Below, in pieces: positions 21,092 to 21,809 of a stretch of DNA of 21,809 bases. The DNA comes from ZC4RG29 sp032907565. Its GTDB lineage: Bacteria; Bacteroidota; Bacteroidia; Cytophagales; Cyclobacteriaceae. A program made the position numbers and the translations under genes. The notes under the pieces were generated by a model. It was not told the DNA's origin and made no database searches. It saw only the letters and a program-made list of their open reading frames with translations. The stretch is from the NCBI GenBank assembly GCA_032907565.1, contig JAJJPK010000065.1, positions 1-21,809 on the forward strand, written 5' to 3'. Position 1 is the stretch's first letter, and each line of letters begins with the position of its first letter.

Positions 21092-21809
21092 TTATTGGCC
21101 GATAGCCGCCGTAGGGGCAGCACTCGTCCGGACTTTCTTAATAAAGTTTCTGTAACCTGTAAAATAGGATTTTAGCATTGCGTTCACTCCATTGCCAGTG
21201 AGCGTCGATCCTGACATGCCGTCAACGCGATGGGGATCATCGGCGTAATAAGCTATGCTGCTTTCTCCCCCGCCATGCTCTCCCTTCATCATCGTCACGG
21301 AAACGAGCCTGCCTTCTTCGTCAAAGATTTTCTTGCCAACATAGCGATCCTGGATTTCGGCAGTCGCGATACGCTGACCCAGCCCGGGGGTTTCCGACTT
21401 GTGGTCAAATGACACTCCTACAATAGTTTCCATAGCCTGATCAAGAGCTACATAACCCCAAATCTTATCCCAGAGCCCGTTGCCGTACACCGGAAGAATG
21501 TATGCCTGCACACGTGTCGTATCCTTTTCATCGACCAGGCGGAAAACCGGGTAAAGCCGCTCCTTCACAGGGAGATCGAACTGAACTGCCACATTGACGT
21601 TCTCTGCCACGGCGGGGGTCCCGTCGGGCAATTGTGTTACCTCTTCGCCATTGTAATTGACCACAGTCGACGAAATACGCCGGTCGTAAGTTTCGAGAAT
21701 GTCATCGGCGTTTTCCGGGACTTCCAGAAGGGTCCTTACAGCGCTCAATATCTGCGACTTGGTATCCAATTCCAAAGACTTCTGCTGGGCGGGTCCCAGG
21801 GCAAGCGAA
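21092..21809 (-). CDS. nqrC: Na+-translocating NADH:quinone reductase subunit C (5'-truncated by window end)
   Basis: The frame is open to the window edge; the visible part begins SLALGPAQQKSLELDTKSQIL, which is downstream of the N-terminal membrane helix expected for NqrC, so the true start is outside. The protein carries covalent FMN: near the C-terminus D-G-M-S-G-S-T-L-T-G corresponds to the flavin-attachment motif Dxx[S/T]GAT, with Ser in place of the common Ala. The FMN-bound residue should be the Thr of SGST. The periplasmic FMN-domain shows VYGNGLWDKIWGYVALD and GVSFDHKSETPGLGQRI, both typical. Electron flow in the complex runs from NADH through subunits F, D/E, C and B to quinone, with Na+ export. 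Confidence 0.95.
   Translation of the reverse strand, partial: SLALGPAQQKSLELDTKSQILSAVRTLLEVPENADDILETYDRRISSTVVNYNGEEVTQLPDGTPAVAENVNVAVQFDLPVKERLYPVFRLVDEKDTTRVQAYILPVYGNGLWDKIWGYVALDQAMETIVGVSFDHKSETPGLGQRIATAEIQDRYVGKKIFDEEGRLVSVTMMKGEHGGGESSIAYYADDPHRVDGMSGSTLTGNGVNAMLKSYFTGYRNFIKKVRTSAAPTAAIGQ

Overview
The window looks like a chromosomal segment of a Bacteroidetes bacterium, probably of the Cytophagales/Chitinophagales type. The base composition is moderate, slightly above half G+C by eye. The markers are promoters of the Bacteroidetes form (TTG, 19 nt, TAnnTTTG), weak or absent Shine-Dalgarno sequences, a ribosomal protein S1 with a charged N-terminal extension, a copper ATPase with CPMH..CPxCGM domains, a WYL-regulator/GyrI-like pair, a glycosyltransferase/GH57 pair, and Na+-NQR genes. 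Most genes read leftwards. I see no CRISPR array, phage, insertion sequence or integrase; this is mainly core and housekeeping DNA with a few small unknown genes.

Layout. Bases 1-4.2 kb: the start of a small membrane protein, a copper-exporting P-type ATPase (copA) with a probable terminator, a DUF1801 protein, and an M50-like membrane metalloprotease with a clear promoter and a strong 5' hairpin. Bases 4.2-7.1 kb: a frameshifted remnant of a secreted protein, tRNA-Cys(GCA), and ribosomal protein S1 with a structured leader. Bases 7.1-10 kb: an ABC ATPase plus TolC-type outer-membrane protein operon with no permease beside it, and a stand-alone OmpA-domain protein. Bases 10-13.4 kb: dipeptidase PepE, a 45-residue membrane protein, a secreted thioredoxin-like protein, a GyrI-like ligand-binding protein and a YafY-type WYL regulator.

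Bases 13.4-16.1 kb hold the only substantial rightward operon: a starch/glycogen-synthase-like glycosyltransferase followed by a GH57 glycoside hydrolase, behind a good Bacteroidetes promoter. Together they probably build or remodel an alpha-glucan. Bases 16.1-19.7 kb: a small secreted protein of unknown function, then a NarL-type response regulator and its histidine kinase (overlapping genes), preceded by a DUF502 membrane protein in the same direction. Bases 19.7-21.8 kb: nqrE, nqrD and the truncated nqrC of the Na+-translocating NADH:quinone reductase. The operon ends in an intrinsic terminator right after nqrE, so nqrF is not in its usual place.

I found no convincing new multi-gene defence or mobile system. 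The items most worth a second look are the small secreted protein with a threefold K-x-h-[NH]-R motif and a hairpin abutting its start codon, the GT/GH57 pair, the M50 gene's 5'-terminal hairpin, the missing nqrF, and the orphan ABC/TolC pair.
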